The notes below the pieces were generated by a model. The model had not been told where the DNA came from. It saw only the letters and a list, made by a program, of their open reading frames with translations, and did no database searches. The position numbers were made by a program, and so were the translations under genes. Below, piece after piece: positions 7,775-15,619 of a stretch of 20,337 nt of DNA. The stretch's first letter is position 1, and the number at the start of each line of letters is the position of its first letter. Source of the DNA: Eubacteriales bacterium (GTDB lineage: Bacteria; Bacillota_A; Clostridia; Christensenellales; Aristaeellaceae); assembly GCA_029974035.1 (NCBI GenBank), contig JARKQG010000071.1, forward strand, positions 1 through 20,337, given 5' to 3'.

Positions 7775-8671
7775 TTAGAAAATGGCGTCCGCAAAGGCCT
7801 TGGCGTCAAAGGGCATCAGATCGTCCAGCCCCTCGCCGATGCCGATGTAGCGCACCGGCAGGCCCAGCTCGCCCCGGATCGCCAGCGCAATGCCGCCCTT
7901 GGCGGTGCCGTCCAGCTTTGTGAGGATGATGCCGTCCAGCGCGGCGGCGTCCTTGAACACCTGCGCCTGCTGAAGGCCGTTCTGCCCGGTGGTGGCGTCG
8001 ATGACCAGAAGGCCCTTGATGATTGCGTCCGGGTATTCGCGCTCCACGACGCGGCTGATCTTTTTCAGCTCCTCCATCAGGTGCGCCTTGTTGTGCAGGC
8101 GGCCCGCGGTGTCGATGATCAGCACGTCCGCGTGGCGGGCCTTGGCCAGCTGCACCGCGTCAAAGACCACCGCGGCGGCGTCCGCGCCCTCGTGGTGCTT
8201 GACCAGCGGCACGCCCGCCCGGTCGGCCCAGACGGTCAGCTGATCGGCGGCGGCGGCGCGGAAGGTATCGCCGGCGCAGATCACGACGTTGCGGCCCACC
8301 GTCTTCATGCGGGAGGCGAGCTTGCCGATGGAGGTGGTCTTGCCCACGCCGTTGACGCCGATCACCGGCACCACCATCGGGGATTCCAGCCGCATGGGCT
8401 CGGAGCCCATCATGTCCGCCACAATGGCCTTCAGCGCCTCGCGGGCGGGGGCGGTGGTCTTGATGCCGTCGCGGCCGCACCGGTCCCGCAGCCGCGCGAT
8501 GATGGTTTCACTGGTTTTGACGCCGGCGTCCGCCATGATGAGGATATCGGTCAGGTCCTCGTAGAAGGATTCGTCGATCACCGGCGAGGAATCCACCAGC
8601 TGATCAATTTTGCCGGACACGTTTGCCCGGGTCTTGCCCATGGATTGCCTGATTCGGTCAAAGAGGCCCAA
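7775..8671 (-). CDS. ftsY: Signal recognition particle receptor FtsY
   Basis: 298 residues. FtsY is the membrane-associated GTPase that docks the SRP-ribosome complex at the translocon. The NG domain is complete: G1 GVNGVGKTT near 105-113, GDTFRAAA near 134-141, DTAGR at 187-191 and TKLDG at 251-255, ending in the GIGEGLDDLMPFDA segment typical of FtsY. The long acidic N-terminal domain of proteobacterial FtsY is absent, as is normal in Bacillota. The start is the TTG at 8671-8669 (protein MGLFDRIRQSMGK), 9 bases after GGAAAGGA; it matches the usual family N-terminus. The frame is open further upstream to 8785 but that part overlaps smc. The gene sits 35 bases after smc, in the classic rnc-smc-ftsY order. 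Confidence 0.96.
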   Translation of the reverse strand: MGLFDRIRQSMGKTRANVSGKIDQLVDSSPVIDESFYEDLTDILIMADAGVKTSETIIARLRDRCGRDGIKTTAPAREALKAIVADMMGSEPMRLESPMVVPVIGVNGVGKTTSIGKLASRMKTVGRNVVICAGDTFRAAAADQLTVWADRAGVPLVKHHEGADAAAVVFDAVQLAKARHADVLIIDTAGRLHNKAHLMEELKKISRVVEREYPDAIIKGLLVIDATTGQNGLQQAQVFKDAAALDGIILTKLDGTAKGGIALAIRGELGLPVRYIGIGEGLDDLMPFDAKAFADAIF

Positions 8672-8706
8672 GTGGACACGTCCTTTCCGTGCGGCCGACG
8701 CGGCCG

Positions 8707-11700
8707 TCAGTTTTTGTTGAGCTTCAGGGACACCATCCGGGAGACGCCCTTTTCCTCCATGGATACGCCGTAGAGCGAGTCGCACCGCTCCATGGTGCCC
8801 TTGCGGTGGGTGACCACCACGAACTGGGTGCTCTTGGAGTAATCCCGAAGGTAATCGGCAAAGTTGTCGATGTTGGCGTCGTCCAGCGCCGCCTCGATCT
8901 CGTCCAGGAAGCAGAAGGGCGTGGGCTTGACTTCCAGCATCGCAAAGAGGATGGCGATGGCGGTCAGCGCCCGCTCGCCGCCCGAGAGCAGCGACAGCAT
9001 CTGCAGCTTCTTGCCCGGGGGCTGCGCCGCCACCTCGATGTCGCAGGTAAGCGGATTCGCGGGATCGGCCAGCCGGAGGTTCGCGCGCCCCCCGCCGAAA
9101 AGCTTCACAAAGGTCTGCTGGAAGAAGCGGTTCAGGAAGTCAAACTGCTCCAGAAACTGCTTTTCCATGCGGCTTGTGAGGTCGGCAATGATGCCGGCGA
9201 GGTCCGCCTCGGCCTTGAGAAGATCGTCCCGCTGGGCGGACAGCTCGTCGTGCCGCGCCTTTGTCTCCCGGTACTCGTCCACCGCGGACACGTTGACCGA
9301 GCCCATCTCGCGGATGCGGGCGCGGATCGCGCCAATGCGCTTTTCCGCCTCGCCCAGCTTGAAATCCGGCTCGCGGAAGCCCGCGGCGCCCTCGTACGTC
9401 AGCTCGTAGTCCTCCCAGATGCGGTCGGTCAGCTGCTTCCACTCGGCCTCCACCCGGGAGGACTGCATTTCCGCACGGTGGCAGCGGTCGGAGAGGTCCT
9501 CCGTTTCGGTGCGCAGGCGGTCGGCCTCGTCCATCAATTTTTCCAGCGCCTTTTGGGCGTCGGTGCGGGCGCGGTCGCGCCGGGCAAAGTCGGCCCGGGC
9601 GTCGTCCAGCGCCCGGCGGGCCTGGGCAAGTTCGTTCTCCGCCTGGGCGAGGGCGGCGCGGCCCGCCGCCAGGCGCGCCTCGCAGGCGGACTTTTCCGCT
9701 TCGCTGCCCGAAAGCAGCTTTTTCAGGTCGCCCCGCTCGGCGCCGAGCCGGTCGCGGTCGGCGCGCAGGGCGTCCAACCCCTTCGACTGGGCGGCCAGCC
9801 GGACGCTTTGGTCCACCACCCGCTGGCGCAGCGCGCCCGTTTCCTGCCGGGAGAGGACCAGCGCCTTCTGAAGGCGCGCAATTTCCTCGCGCTTTTGTGT
9901 GCCGGCGCGCTCTTCGCCGCCCTCGCTGTCGCCCATCCGGGAGAGGGCGGACTCCACGTCGGCCAACTGCTCGCGGAGCCGGTTCAGGTCTTCGGCGGCG
10001 GCGCCGGCGCGCTCGGTGTGGGCGCCCAGTTCCGCCTGGGCGGCGGCCAGGTGCGCTTCCTCGCGGGCGACGGCAATCTCCTGCTGGTGCAGTTTTTCAA
10101 AGAGATCGGCGCGCTCCCGCTTGAGCGCGGCCCGCTCGGCCTCGAGGACCTCCACATCCCCGCGGAGGGCCTCGATCTCGCCGTCCAGCCGCGCAAGAAG
10201 CGCCCGATGGGCGTCCACCTCGCGCTCGCGGGTGAGCAGGCTGGTCATCCGGGACTGCACGCTGCCGCCGGTCATGGAGCCGCCGGGGTTCATCACATCC
10301 CCCTCCAGCGTGACCAGCCGGAAGGCGTGGCGCCCGGCGCGCATGATCGCGATGCCGGCGTCCAGGTCCTTCGCCACCACGGTGCGGCCCAGGAGGCTTT
10401 CCACCACGCCGCGGTAGACCGGGTCGTACTGGATCAGCTCGCTGGCCACGCCCAGGCAGCCGGGCATGGTCAGCACGCGGCGCTCGGCGGCGTCCAGCGT
10501 GCGGCCGCGCACGGCGGAGAGGGGCAGGAAGGTGGCGCGGCCCAGCCGGTTGACCCGCAGGTAGTCGATCATCCGCTTGGCGTCCTCCTCGCGGTCGACC
10601 ACGATGTTTTGCAGCTGGCCGCCCAGCGCCATGTCCAGCGCCCGCTCGAATCGCTCCGGCACGCGGATCAGCGTGGCCACCACGCCGCGGACGCCGGAGG
10701 CCGTTCCGGCGCGCCGCGCCTGAAGCAGCACGTTCTTGACCGAGTGCTGATAGCCCTCGAAGTCCCGCTGCATTTCCTCCAGCATGCCCAGGCGCGAGGC
10801 CGTCTGCTGGCGTTCGCCGGAAAGGCCCGACAGATGGGCGGTGACTTCTTCATAGCGCTCGCCCGAGGCGCGCACGCGCTGCGCGCTCTCGGCCGTCTTT
10901 TCGTCCAGTTCCGCCTTCCGGGCGCGCTCCTCGGCGAGGCGCTCCCCGGCAAAGGCCGCCGCGTCGGCGAGGCGTGCCCCCAAAGCCTCGTCGCTGCCCC
11001 GACCGCTTTGCAGTTTTTCAATTTGCGCGGACAGGGCCGCGCGCATGGCGCTGAGGCGCGCGGATTCGCTCTTGACATCACTAAGGCGGTTCATGGCCTC
11101 GATCAGTTCCGCCTTAAGGGCCTCGATGGCGGCCTCGGCCTCGGCGTCGGCCCTTTCGCGCTGGGCGAGCGCCGTTTCGCCCGCGTCCTTCTCGGCGGTC
11201 TGGCCGGCGAGGGCGCGCTCCTCCGCCTCAATGCGCGCGGCGAGGGCGGTAAGCCGCGCCTCCACGCCCGCGTCGCCCTCCAGGGCGGCGGCGGCCTGGC
11301 CGGCAATGCGGCCCAGATCCCGCTCGTCGGCGGCGATGCGCTCCCGCAGCACCCCCGCCGCGCCCTCGCGGGATTCCACGTCCCGGATCAGCGCCTGTAC
11401 CTGCTCGCGGACGGCGGCGGCGGCTTCCTCCAGGTCGGCCAACTGCCGCTGGGCGAGCTCGCGGGATTCGGTCAGCGCCTGCTGGCGTTCGACCGCCTCC
11501 GCGAGGGATTCGCTGAGGGATTCGAAGGCGGCGGTCAGCTCTTTCGTCCGCTCGGACAGCCTGTCCGACCGAACGAGAAAGGCGTTGAGGTCCAGCCGCC
11601 GGAGTTCTTCGCGAAGGGCCAGGTACTCCCGGGCGGCCTCGCTCTGGGCGGCCAGCGGCGCCAGGCGCGCGTCCAGCTCGCGCAGGATGTCCTCCGCCCG

Positions 11701-12267
11701 GTCGAGGTTCATCCGCGTGTTTTCAATGCGCTTTTCGGCCTCCGCCTTGCGCGCCTTGTACTTGACGATGCCCGCCGCCTCCTCAAAGGCGCGGCGGCGA
11801 TCGTCGGACTTGCCCGACAGGATCTCGTCAATGCGGCCCTGGCCGATGAGGGAGTAACCCTCGCGCCCGATGCCGGTGTCGCGGAACAGGTCGATCACGT
11901 CCCGCAGGCGGCAGGGCGCGCCGTTGATCTGGTATTCGCCGTTGCCGTCCCGATAGACGCGGCGGGTGACGGCCACTTCGCTGAAGTCGATGGGCAGCGC
12001 CTTGTCCTCGTTTTCGATGGTCAGCGTGACTTCGGAACAAGAAAGGCGGCGCCGCTTTTCCGTGCCGCCGAAAATGACGTCCTCCATTTTGCCGCCTCGG
12101 AGCGTCTTGGCGCTCTGTTCGCCCAGCACCCACCGGACGGCGTCGGAGATATTGCTTTTGCCGCATCCGTTGGGGCCGACGATGCCGGTGATGCCGCCGT
12201 CGAAGGTCATCTCCGTCCGGTCCGCAAAGGACTTGAACCCCTGGATTTCCAGTTTTTTCAGCCGCAA
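8707..12267 (-). CDS. smc: Chromosome partition protein Smc
   Basis: 1186 residues, normal for Smc, the ATPase of the bacterial condensin that organises and separates chromosomes with ScpA and ScpB. The N-terminal head has Walker A GPNGCGKSN at 31-39. Two long Ala/Glu/Arg-rich coiled coils (about 170-510 and 680-1030) flank a hinge at roughly 520-675 (GVRGVVATLIRVPERFERAL onward). The C-terminal head holds the ABC signature LSGGE near 1094-1098 and Walker B FCFLDE near 1118-1123. The start is the TTG at 12267-12265, 8 bases after AAGGAG; an in-frame stop lies two codons upstream, and the N-terminus MRLKKLEIQGFKSFA is the family start. It begins 3 bases after the rnc stop, so translation is probably coupled. 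Confidence 0.97.
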   Translation of the reverse strand: MRLKKLEIQGFKSFADRTEMTFDGGITGIVGPNGCGKSNISDAVRWVLGEQSAKTLRGGKMEDVIFGGTEKRRRLSCSEVTLTIENEDKALPIDFSEVAVTRRVYRDGNGEYQINGAPCRLRDVIDLFRDTGIGREGYSLIGQGRIDEILSGKSDDRRRAFEEAAGIVKYKARKAEAEKRIENTRMNLDRAEDILRELDARLAPLAAQSEAAREYLALREELRRLDLNAFLVRSDRLSERTKELTAAFESLSESLAEAVERQQALTESRELAQRQLADLEEAAAAVREQVQALIRDVESREGAAGVLRERIAADERDLGRIAGQAAAALEGDAGVEARLTALAARIEAEERALAGQTAEKDAGETALAQRERADAEAEAAIEALKAELIEAMNRLSDVKSESARLSAMRAALSAQIEKLQSGRGSDEALGARLADAAAFAGERLAEERARKAELDEKTAESAQRVRASGERYEEVTAHLSGLSGERQQTASRLGMLEEMQRDFEGYQHSVKNVLLQARRAGTASGVRGVVATLIRVPERFERALDMALGGQLQNIVVDREEDAKRMIDYLRVNRLGRATFLPLSAVRGRTLDAAERRVLTMPGCLGVASELIQYDPVYRGVVESLLGRTVVAKDLDAGIAIMRAGRHAFRLVTLEGDVMNPGGSMTGGSVQSRMTSLLTREREVDAHRALLARLDGEIEALRGDVEVLEAERAALKRERADLFEKLHQQEIAVAREEAHLAAAQAELGAHTERAGAAAEDLNRLREQLADVESALSRMGDSEGGEERAGTQKREEIARLQKALVLSRQETGALRQRVVDQSVRLAAQSKGLDALRADRDRLGAERGDLKKLLSGSEAEKSACEARLAAGRAALAQAENELAQARRALDDARADFARRDRARTDAQKALEKLMDEADRLRTETEDLSDRCHRAEMQSSRVEAEWKQLTDRIWEDYELTYEGAAGFREPDFKLGEAEKRIGAIRARIREMGSVNVSAVDEYRETKARHDELSAQRDDLLKAEADLAGIIADLTSRMEKQFLEQFDFLNRFFQQTFVKLFGGGRANLRLADPANPLTCDIEVAAQPPGKKLQMLSLLSGGERALTAIAILFAMLEVKPTPFCFLDEIEAALDDANIDNFADYLRDYSKSTQFVVVTHRKGTMERCDSLYGVSMEEKGVSRMVSLKLNKN

Positions 12268-12270
12268 GGG

Positions 12271-13023
12271 CTACACTCCTTCGCGGGGCCCGTACCCCGC
12301 GCGGCCGGAGGCCCCGGCCCCGTCTTTCGGCAGTTTTTTGAGGGCGGCGCGGGCGGCGTACTGCTGCGCCTGCCGCTTGGAGGAGCCGCTGCCGCGGCCC
12401 AGCTCCCGGTCGCCCAGCATGACCCGCATGTGGAACACCGGCAGGTGGGGCGGGCCGTCCACCCCGGTGAGTTCGTACACCGGCGCCTCGCCGCCGCCGG
12501 CCTGCAGCACTTCCTGCAGCCGTGTCTTGGCGTCCAGCGCGTCGGGATCGTCGTCGTCGAGCCGTTCGCCCAGCGCGCGCCGGACCAGCAAAAACGCTTC
12601 GTCCGCGCCGCCGTCCAGGTAGACCGCCGCGATGACGGCCTCCATTACGTCCGCGAGGATCGAGGGCTTGTCCCGGCCGCCGCCCCGCTCCTCGCCCACG
12701 GACAGACGAACCAGCGCCCCCAGGTCAAACCCGCGGGCGACTTCGCAAAGCGCCTCCTCCCGCACGAGAGACGAGCGCAACCTGGAAAGCTGCCCCTCCG
12801 AAAGGCGCGGCCGCTCCAAATACAGGTAGCGGCTGACCGCCAGCTCCAGCACCGCGTCGCCCAGAAACTCCAGGCGCTGATAGTGCTCGGTGTGGTAATC
12901 GCCGCCGTAGGACGGATGGGTGAGCGCGGTTTCGAGCAGGCTCCGGTCGCGAAAGGTGTACCCCAGGCGCGCTTCCAGCGCGCCCAGCGGGGAAAAATCA
13001 GGTGTGCTGTTCGAGGTAATCAA
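12271..13023 (-). CDS. rnc: Ribonuclease III
   Basis: 250 residues. RNase III cuts double-stranded RNA in rRNA precursors and regulatory duplexes. The catalytic domain carries the signature QRLEFLGDAVLELA (Glu52, Asp56) and the second acidic pair in ADVMEA (Asp125, Glu128). The C-terminal dsRNA-binding domain spans about 165-231, with GSGSSKRQAQQYAARAAL at its end. The residue before the signature Arg is Gln49, where most bacterial enzymes have Glu (E. coli Glu38). The start is TTG at 13023-13021: an in-frame TAG lies four codons upstream and there is no ATG or GTG downstream before the conserved core. The ribosome binding site is weak (TAGG, 8-base spacer). It overlaps acpP by 26 bases, suggesting translational coupling. 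Confidence 0.95.
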   Translation of the reverse strand: MITSNSTPDFSPLGALEARLGYTFRDRSLLETALTHPSYGGDYHTEHYQRLEFLGDAVLELAVSRYLYLERPRLSEGQLSRLRSSLVREEALCEVARGFDLGALVRLSVGEERGGGRDKPSILADVMEAVIAAVYLDGGADEAFLLVRRALGERLDDDDPDALDAKTRLQEVLQAGGGEAPVYELTGVDGPPHLPVFHMRVMLGDRELGRGSGSSKRQAQQYAARAALKKLPKDGAGASGRAGYGPREGV

Positions 13024-13222
13024 TGATGTCGCCTACCGTTTTGATGCTGCCCAGCACGTCGTCTTCGACGACGATGTCAAACGCCTGCTCGAGGTCCATG
13101 ACCAGAATCATCACGTTGGCCGAGTCGGCGCCCAGATCCTCCAGAAGCCGGGACTCGCGGGTGATGCTCCCGCGTTTGACGGGGAGCTGGCTGGCAATCA
13201 GATCCAGAACTTTATCATACAT
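12998..13222 (-). CDS. acpP: Acyl carrier protein
   Basis: 74 residues, an acidic helical carrier whose serine takes the phosphopantetheine arm on which fatty acids are built. The attachment site is Ser34 in the EDLGADSANVM segment. Helix II is atypical: where AcpP usually reads DSLDTVEL, this one reads DSANVMIL, so the positions of the acidic residues E. coli Asp38 and Glu41 carry Asn36 and Ile39. The ATG at 13222 follows a strong GGAGGAGGAG run. It lies between plsX, whose product uses acyl-ACP, and rnc, as in many Bacillota. It is probably the housekeeping ACP of this operon, though a specialised carrier cannot be excluded because of helix II. Confidence 0.92.
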   Translation of the reverse strand: MYDKVLDLIASQLPVKRGSITRESRLLEDLGADSANVMILVMDLEQAFDIVVEDDVLGSIKTVGDIIDYLEQHT

Positions 13223-13254
13223 GGCGGTATCTCCTCCTCCAGGATAAATAGGCT

Positions 13255-14262
13255 TCAGTTTTCGGCGTCGGCGAGGGCCGAAACGCCCGAGGCGATCAGG
13301 CCGGCCACGTCGCCCTCGATCATCCGCCGGGCCTGCCGGATAGCGTTCATCACGGCCACGGCGTTGGAACTGCCGTGGGCCTTTACCACCGCGCCGGACA
13401 CGCCCAGAAGCGGCGCGCCGCCGTACTGCTCGTAGTCCATCCGCTTTTTGAACGCGCGCAGCGCGGGCTTGACCATGAGCGCCCCCAGTTTGGTGCGCAG
13501 GGACGAGCGCATTTCGGCCTTCAGCATGCCGGTCAGCGCGCCGGCCATGCCCTCGGTGTATTTGAGGATCAGGTTGCCGTCAAAGCCGTCGGCCACCACC
13601 GCGTCGGCCGCGCCGGAGGGGATCTCCCGCGCTTCGATGTTGCCGCCGAAGCGATAGGCGCGCTGCGCGCGCATCAGTTCGTGGGCCTCCTTGTAAAGGC
13701 GGCTGCCCTTTTCGGGCTCCTCGCCGATGTTGGCCAGGCGGACGTCGGGTGCCGCCACGCCCATCACCTTTTGCATGTACACGCTGCCCATCAGCCCGAA
13801 CTGCCGCAGGTATTCCGGCTGGCAGTCCACGTTGGCGCCGCAGTCAATCAAAAGAAACGGCTTTTGCGTGCCCGGAAGCACCGGCGCAAGCGCCGGGCGG
13901 TCAATGCCCGGGATGCGGCCGATGCGCAAAATGCCGCACGCCAGCACCGCGCCGGTGGAGCCGGCGGATACCATTGCCCGGGCCCGGCCCTCCTTGACGG
14001 CCAGCGCGCACCGGACCATGGAGGAATCGTGCTTTTTGCGCACCGCGAGAAGCGGCGGCTCGTGGGGATCGATGGCCTCCGAGGCCGGGATGAGTTCCAT
14101 GCGCGGCGCGCCGCCCAAAAGCGGCTCCACCGCCTCGGGCGCGCCCGCGAGCAGAATGCGCACGTCCGGCATTTCGGCGACGGCCATCCGGCACCCCTCG
14201 ACAATCGCTCCGGGCGCGTTGTCGCCGCCCATCGCGTCCACCGCGACAACGTATTCGGCCAT
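13255..14262 (-). CDS. plsX: Phosphate acyltransferase PlsX
   Basis: 335 residues. PlsX converts acyl-ACP and phosphate to acyl-phosphate, the donor for PlsY in phospholipid synthesis, at the inner membrane surface. The N-terminus VAVDAMGGDNAPGAIVEG, the MVSAGSTGAVLACGILRIGR stretch and ADAVVADGFDGNLILKYTEG are all family hallmarks. The ATG at 14262-14260 follows GGGAGGG by 6 bases. An in-frame GTG at 14277 lies before that ribosome binding site and is not needed. The gene is first in the plsX-acpP-rnc-smc-ftsY unit, 32 bases before acpP, with a promoter just upstream. FapR, FabD and FabG genes often found here in Bacillus are absent. Confidence 0.96.
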   Translation of the reverse strand: MAEYVVAVDAMGGDNAPGAIVEGCRMAVAEMPDVRILLAGAPEAVEPLLGGAPRMELIPASEAIDPHEPPLLAVRKKHDSSMVRCALAVKEGRARAMVSAGSTGAVLACGILRIGRIPGIDRPALAPVLPGTQKPFLLIDCGANVDCQPEYLRQFGLMGSVYMQKVMGVAAPDVRLANIGEEPEKGSRLYKEAHELMRAQRAYRFGGNIEAREIPSGAADAVVADGFDGNLILKYTEGMAGALTGMLKAEMRSSLRTKLGALMVKPALRAFKKRMDYEQYGGAPLLGVSGAVVKAHGSSNAVAVMNAIRQARRMIEGDVAGLIASGVSALADAEN

Positions 14263-14298
14263 TTCGCACCCTCCCACATCGCTTTGACAGTCCGTAAC

Positions 14299-14327
14299 AG
14301 TATAGCAGATTGGGCTCGGATTGGCAA
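14299..14327 (-). promoter_or_regulatory. Promoter of the plsX-acpP-rnc-smc-ftsY unit
   Basis: On the minus strand TTGCCA (14327-14322), a 17-base spacer and TATACT (14304-14299), the latter preceded by TGC as in an extended -10. The start is predicted near 14292, giving a leader of about 30 bases before the plsX ATG. It lies between the terminator of the upstream binding-protein gene and plsX, so the unit starts here. Confidence 0.75.
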
Positions 14328-14390
14328 GCGAGCCCGCGTCATGGCAGCATCAATTTACAATAAAGCGGCGCGGGGCTGCCCGGCCGCGCG

Positions 14391-14433
14391 AAAAAAACAG
14401 GAAGGACCCCGCGGCGCGCCGCGGGGCCCTTCC
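14391..14433 (-). terminator. Strong intrinsic terminator of the BMP binding-protein gene
   Basis: Read leftward, a 34-base near-perfect palindrome (14433-14400, 17-base arms with one G-U pair) is followed by TGTTTTTTT (14399-14391). A second GC hairpin, GCGCGG with CCGCGC at 14368-14389, follows at once and may be a back-up. Together they isolate the binding-protein gene from plsX. Confidence 0.92.
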
Positions 14434-14448
14434 GTGGAAAGCGGTGGC

Positions 14449-15546
14449 TCAGCCGACGGTGATGCCGTCCACGAACCAGGTGATGCCCAGGATGTCGGCG
14501 CTCTCGAGCGTCTGGCCCTCGGCCACCTTCTCGGCACCGGTGTTGTCCACGATGGGGCCGGTGAACACGTTCAGCGAGCCGTCCAGAATCTTCGCGCGGG
14601 CGGCGTCAACGGCTTCCTGGGTGCCCTCGGCACAGTTGGCGGTCAGCGGGGCCAGGTCGCAGATGCCCTCGGCGAGGCCCATCAGCGAGTTTTCGGGGGT
14701 CCAGGTGCCGTCGATCACCTTCTGCACGGCGTCGGTCATGTACACGCCCCAGTTCCAGATGGGGGCGGTCAGGTAGGCCTTGGGGGCGACGTCGGACACG
14801 TCCGCGTTATAGCCCACCGCGAACAGGCCCTTTTCCTCGCAGGCGACCACGGGGCCCGTGGTGTCGCAGTGCTGGGACAGGATGCCGCAGCCCGCCGCGA
14901 TCAGCGCGTCGGCGGCCTGGCGCTCCTTGGTGGGGTCATACCAGGAGCCGGTTTCCTTGACGGTCATGGTCACGTCCGGGTTGACGCTCCGGGCGCCCAG
15001 GAAGTAGGCGTCCAGCGAGTAGACGACCTCGGGGATGGAGATGAACGCGGCCACGTAGCCCAGGTGGTTGTTGCCGGTTTCCTTGGCCTTCAGGCCCGCG
15101 GCGATGCCCGACAGGTACCGGGCTTCCCAGATGCGGCCGAAGTAGTTGTTGAAGTTGGTGTCGTTGGACTCGTAGCCCGAGCAGTGGGAGAAGATGACGT
15201 TGGGGTACTCCTCGGCCAGTTCCTTGGTGTAATCCATGAAGCCAAAGCTGGTGGTGAAGATGATCTGGCAGCCCTGGTCGATCAACTCGCGCATGGCGGT
15301 GTCGCAGCTGGAATCCTCCGCGATGTTCTTCTGGATCAGAATCTGATCGTCCCGGAGGCCCAGCGCCTTTTGCATGGCCAGCGTGCCCTGGTGGTGCGCG
15401 TAGGTGTAGCCCAGGTCGATCACGTCGCCGATGTAGACGACGCCGACCTTCAATTCGTCCTTCGAAACCGGATCGAAGGCGAACGCGGTGCTCGTCATTC
15501 CAAGAAGCATGATCAGCGCCAGAGCCAGGATCAGAACCTTCCTCAT
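14449..15546 (-). CDS. BMP-family ABC transporter substrate-binding protein
   Basis: 365 residues. Family members capture nucleosides or related solutes outside the membrane and deliver them to a YufOPQ-type importer. The signal peptide is clear: MRK, a hydrophobic stretch (VLILALALIMLLGM), then TSTAFA with a type I cleavage site before FDP. There is no lipobox cysteine, although such proteins are usually lipoproteins in Gram-positive bacteria. The mature part starts KVGVVYIGDVIDLGYTYAHHQG, the usual BMP opening, and continues through IIFTTSFGFMDY and AAGCGILSQHCDTTG. The ATG at 15546 follows GGAGG. The gene is alone in its transcription unit; the likely ATPase and permeases are at the left end of the window, 11.7 kb away. 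The substrate is not known; partnership is inferred. Confidence 0.9.
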   Translation of the reverse strand: MRKVLILALALIMLLGMTSTAFAFDPVSKDELKVGVVYIGDVIDLGYTYAHHQGTLAMQKALGLRDDQILIQKNIAEDSSCDTAMRELIDQGCQIIFTTSFGFMDYTKELAEEYPNVIFSHCSGYESNDTNFNNYFGRIWEARYLSGIAAGLKAKETGNNHLGYVAAFISIPEVVYSLDAYFLGARSVNPDVTMTVKETGSWYDPTKERQAADALIAAGCGILSQHCDTTGPVVACEEKGLFAVGYNADVSDVAPKAYLTAPIWNWGVYMTDAVQKVIDGTWTPENSLMGLAEGICDLAPLTANCAEGTQEAVDAARAKILDGSLNVFTGPIVDNTGAEKVAEGQTLESADILGITWFVDGITVG

Positions 15547-15573
15547 GGGTCATCCTCCCTTTCAAATGGGTGG

Positions 15574-15607
15574 TCGGCCAAAAAAGCGGTTCCGCTCCTC
15601 CGGCCGA
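15574..15607 (-). promoter_or_regulatory. Structured leader hairpin upstream of the BMP binding-protein gene
   Basis: In the predicted leader, TCGGCC (15607-15602) can pair with GGCCGA (15579-15574). Inside lies a smaller hairpin, AGCGG with CCGCT (15596-15585), followed directly by six T residues. The small hairpin plus T run resembles a weak terminator, and the outer stem could form instead. This might be an attenuator or just a stabilising 5' structure. Confidence 0.35.
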
Positions 15608-15619
15608 TCCATAGGTGTG

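Noticed and set aside
8689..13026. A 1445-codon open frame on the plus strand opposite smc and rnc.
   Set aside because: It mirrors real conserved genes on the minus strand. Its product is Gly/Ala/Arg/His/Gln-rich with no family motif, as expected of antisense frames in GC-rich DNA.
14284..14306. TTGACA on the plus strand near TATAGC as a possible rightward promoter.
   Set aside because: The spacing is only 11 bases, and the minus-strand promoter with a 17-base spacer explains the same region better.
15562..15612. A 16-codon leader peptide frame (MDRPEERNRFFGRPPI) on the minus strand before the BMP gene.
   Set aside because: Its ATG falls almost on the predicted transcript start, so it has no ribosome binding site. 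It has no run of codons suggesting attenuation by a particular amino acid.
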